This document shows, piece by piece, positions 62,803 through 64,000 of a stretch of 64,000 bases of DNA (its first letter is position 1; the number at the start of each line of letters is the position of its first letter). Source of the DNA: JBEIHX01 sp040381075 (lineage in GTDB: Bacteria; Pseudomonadota; Alphaproteobacteria; Caulobacterales; Aquidulcibacteraceae); the NCBI GenBank assembly GCA_040381075.1, contig JBEIHX010000012.1:24023-88022 (forward strand), given 5' to 3'. The notes under the pieces are model-generated. The model was not told the DNA's origin. It was given only the letters and a program-made list of their open reading frames with translations, and did no database searches. A program made the position numbers and the translations under genes.

Positions 62803-63035
62803 CCGGGTCGGCCGACCCCGGCCTCCGCCATCGGCGCGCGCCACCCGCCAGGCGTCTGCAGCACCCTGAGTTCCTGGAAGTCGTCCCCGCCCTGATGGTT
62901 GCGCGCGGCGCTTCGTCAGGCCACACCGTGTGTTCGCACTGGATGCGGGGTGTCTGCAGGAACGCGGGCCTCGTGGGAACCGTCGCAGCGCGCCGCACGC
63001 CAGCCGTGTGAGCCCGGCCCGTCGGCCAGTGCGCG

Positions 63036-63059
63036 GGCCAATCCGTCGGCCAATCCGTT
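63036..63059. repeat. 12-bp tandem repeat, 2 copies
   Basis: GGCCAATCCGTC followed by GGCCAATCCGTT, with looser GGCC-GTC copies upstream. It lies in the 880-bp gene-poor region 62803-63682, which contains this and the next array. The last 300 bp are less repetitive, except for a 20-bp direct duplication near 63610-63650 (CCTGCAGAACT-AG). I see no gene in the region. Confidence 0.8.
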
Positions 63060-63064
63060 GGCCC

Positions 63065-63154
63065 CTGTCCCTTTGGTCTCTGTCCCTTTGGTCCCCGACT
63101 GTTTGATCCCCCGCCTGTACTATCCCCGCCTGTATTATCCCCGCCTGTATCCCG
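63065..63154. repeat. 15-bp tandem repeats, 6 units of two related types
   Basis: CTGTCCCTTTGGTCT, CTGTCCCTTTGGTCC, CCGACTGTTTGATCC, then CCCGCCTGTACTATC, CCCGCCTGTATTATC and CCCGCCTGTATCCCG. The 15-bp phase is kept through the change of unit type. Confidence 0.94.
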
Positions 63155-63682
63155 GGGCCGGATCCGCGCCGGGCGCAAGGACCTCGGCGGACCCCCGTTC
63201 GGGTCGCCCTGCCAGCCGCCGTCGTGCGGAGCCGCCCGGCGCCATCCAGGCGAGGAAGCCAGGACTGGTCGCCTCCGTTTGCGCGCATCGCTCTTGGGCT
63301 TGCGACACCTGCAGCGGTGTTCCTCAGTGCGGCTTGGTTGCTCAGGGTGGAGGCCGTCGATCTGAAACTGAAGACATGCAGGCCTCAAACTGAAGGAATG
63401 CAGCCAGGCCCTGCGTGAAATCGGGAACCGAATTCACGCAGCGCCGATGGGTGATCCTGCGATCTGGACCTGGCCCTGCGCGCTTCGCGCACCGCGATGC
63501 GAATTCGTGCGGACTGATCGACCCGGACCAGTCCAGGGCACGATCATTGATTTCGGTACGGAAAGGCGGGGGTCTGCGCCGAAAAAACGGTGAAAGACAG
63601 CGGTTCACCCCCTGCAGAACTTAAGCAGAGCCTGCAGAACTCAGGAAGAGGACGTGCGGCTTGGCTTTGGCGGCGGGCCGGA

Positions 63683-64000
63683 ATGTGGTACTGTTTGTCG
63701 TTCAGAGCGCGCAGAAGGAACACGCACCTGCCCAAGGACAAGAGTATTGGCGACCCTGTTGCGCCGGTGGAAGACGTCGGGTCGCTGGAAAAAGTCGGGT
63801 CGCTGGAGAAAACGGGGCCGTCAGCGACCGGTGAGCGCCCAGCCGCGCCGCGCCGCGCCCCCCAGACCCGGCGCGCCCGCAGCGCGGGAGTCTCCGAGGC
63901 CCAATCAACCGGGACGCCCGCATCCGGGACACCCGCAGCCGGGACGCCCGCAGCCGGGACGCCCGCAGCCGGGACGCCCGCAGCCGGGACGCCCGCAGCC
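63683..64000 (+). CDS. Partial ORF with GTPAA pentapeptide repeats, cut by window end
   Basis: An open frame from ATG 63683 to the window end. From 63728 it reads LPKDKSIGDPVAPVEDVGSL, then a hexapeptide VGSLEK duplicated by an 18-bp repeat (63776-63811), a basic Ala/Pro/Arg stretch and six pentads GTPAA/GTPAS encoded by a 15-bp array. AAGGA stands 8 nt before a CTG at 63728, which could be the real start; the ATG at 63683 gives a Trp/Cys/Arg-rich leader that looks unlikely. The conserved part, if any, lies outside the window, so no function is proposed. Confidence 0.5.
   Translation, partial: MWYCLSFRARRRNTHLPKDKSIGDPVAPVEDVGSLEKVGSLEKTGPSATGERPAAPRRAPQTRRARSAGVSEAQSTGTPASGTPAAGTPAAGTPAAGTPAAGTPAA
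63911..64000. repeat. 15-bp tandem repeat, at least 6 copies, truncated by window end
   Basis: GGGACGCCCGCATCC, GGGACACCCGCAGCC, then four exact copies of GGGACGCCCGCAGCC reaching the last base. It is in frame with the partial ORF. Confidence 0.97.

Noticed and set aside
1..64000. tRNA, rRNA, tmRNA, SRP RNA or 6S RNA genes
   Set aside because: Gaps were scanned by eye for T-loop sequences and long structured AT/GC patterns; nothing convincing was seen. A covariance search could change this.

Overview
The window is a gene-dense, very GC-rich stretch of an alphaproteobacterial chromosome. The markers are an RcdA/DUF1465 gene next to DUF1192, MmcB, zinc-less L31, a sucD-sucA-sucB block, a PhoR/PhoB/PhoU cluster, and M13 and S9 peptidases. 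Together they suggest the Caulobacterales, Maricaulales or Parvularculales side of the class; the exact genus cannot be read from this sequence. No rRNA, tRNA, IS element, phage or CRISPR array was recognised.

Layout. 1-2.2 kb: 5' part of ftsY, mtaB and a small membrane protein (minus strand). 2.5-8 kb: sucD, sucA and sucB of the TCA cycle (plus), with no sucC upstream and no lpd downstream. 8-12.3 kb: an unusual RraB/Imm26-like protein, a Tat-exported oligopeptidase B and a short-chain dehydrogenase. 12.9-17.7 kb: a membrane protein with RCK-like and RyR domains, rpmE, rcdA, a DUF1192 protein and a quinone oxidoreductase. 17.9-27.2 kb: a vWA lipoprotein, a P-type cation ATPase, an OmpA-type lipoprotein, a glutathione transferase and an M13 peptidase. 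27.3-33.5 kb: a tripartite RND efflux operon with translationally overlapping genes. 33.7-37.8 kb: phoR, pstB, phoU and phoB, without pstSCA. 37.9-51.5 kb: bdh, mmcB, mpl, a fluoroacetate dehalogenase-like hydrolase, mutL, an acyl-CoA ligase, a piuC-like oxygenase behind a Fur-like box, a uridine kinase, hbd and etfBA. 51.8-56.9 kb: a btuB-btuF-btuC-btuD operon under a clear cobalamin riboswitch. 56.9-62.8 kb: a zincin, efp and epmA (divergent), a GGDEF protein with a long basic tail, purE-purK and a small excisionase-like HTH protein. 62.8-64 kb: repeat-rich DNA and the start of a repeat-containing ORF cut by the window edge.

The most unusual property is at DNA level. Many of the intergenic gaps carry a short tandem array with units of 11 to 16 bp, most often 15 bp. 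Unit sequences differ between loci but several share a core. In btuF, epmA, the M13 peptidase, the GGDEF gene and the terminal ORF, 15-bp arrays lie in frame inside N-terminal or linker regions as pentapeptide-periodic sequence. The longest array covers about 310 bp with some 20 drifting units between rpmE and rcdA. I know of no named element matching this pattern; it is the best candidate here for something undescribed.

Start codons were moved from the longest possible ORF where a Shine-Dalgarno sequence, conserved N-terminus or signal peptide supported a later start.
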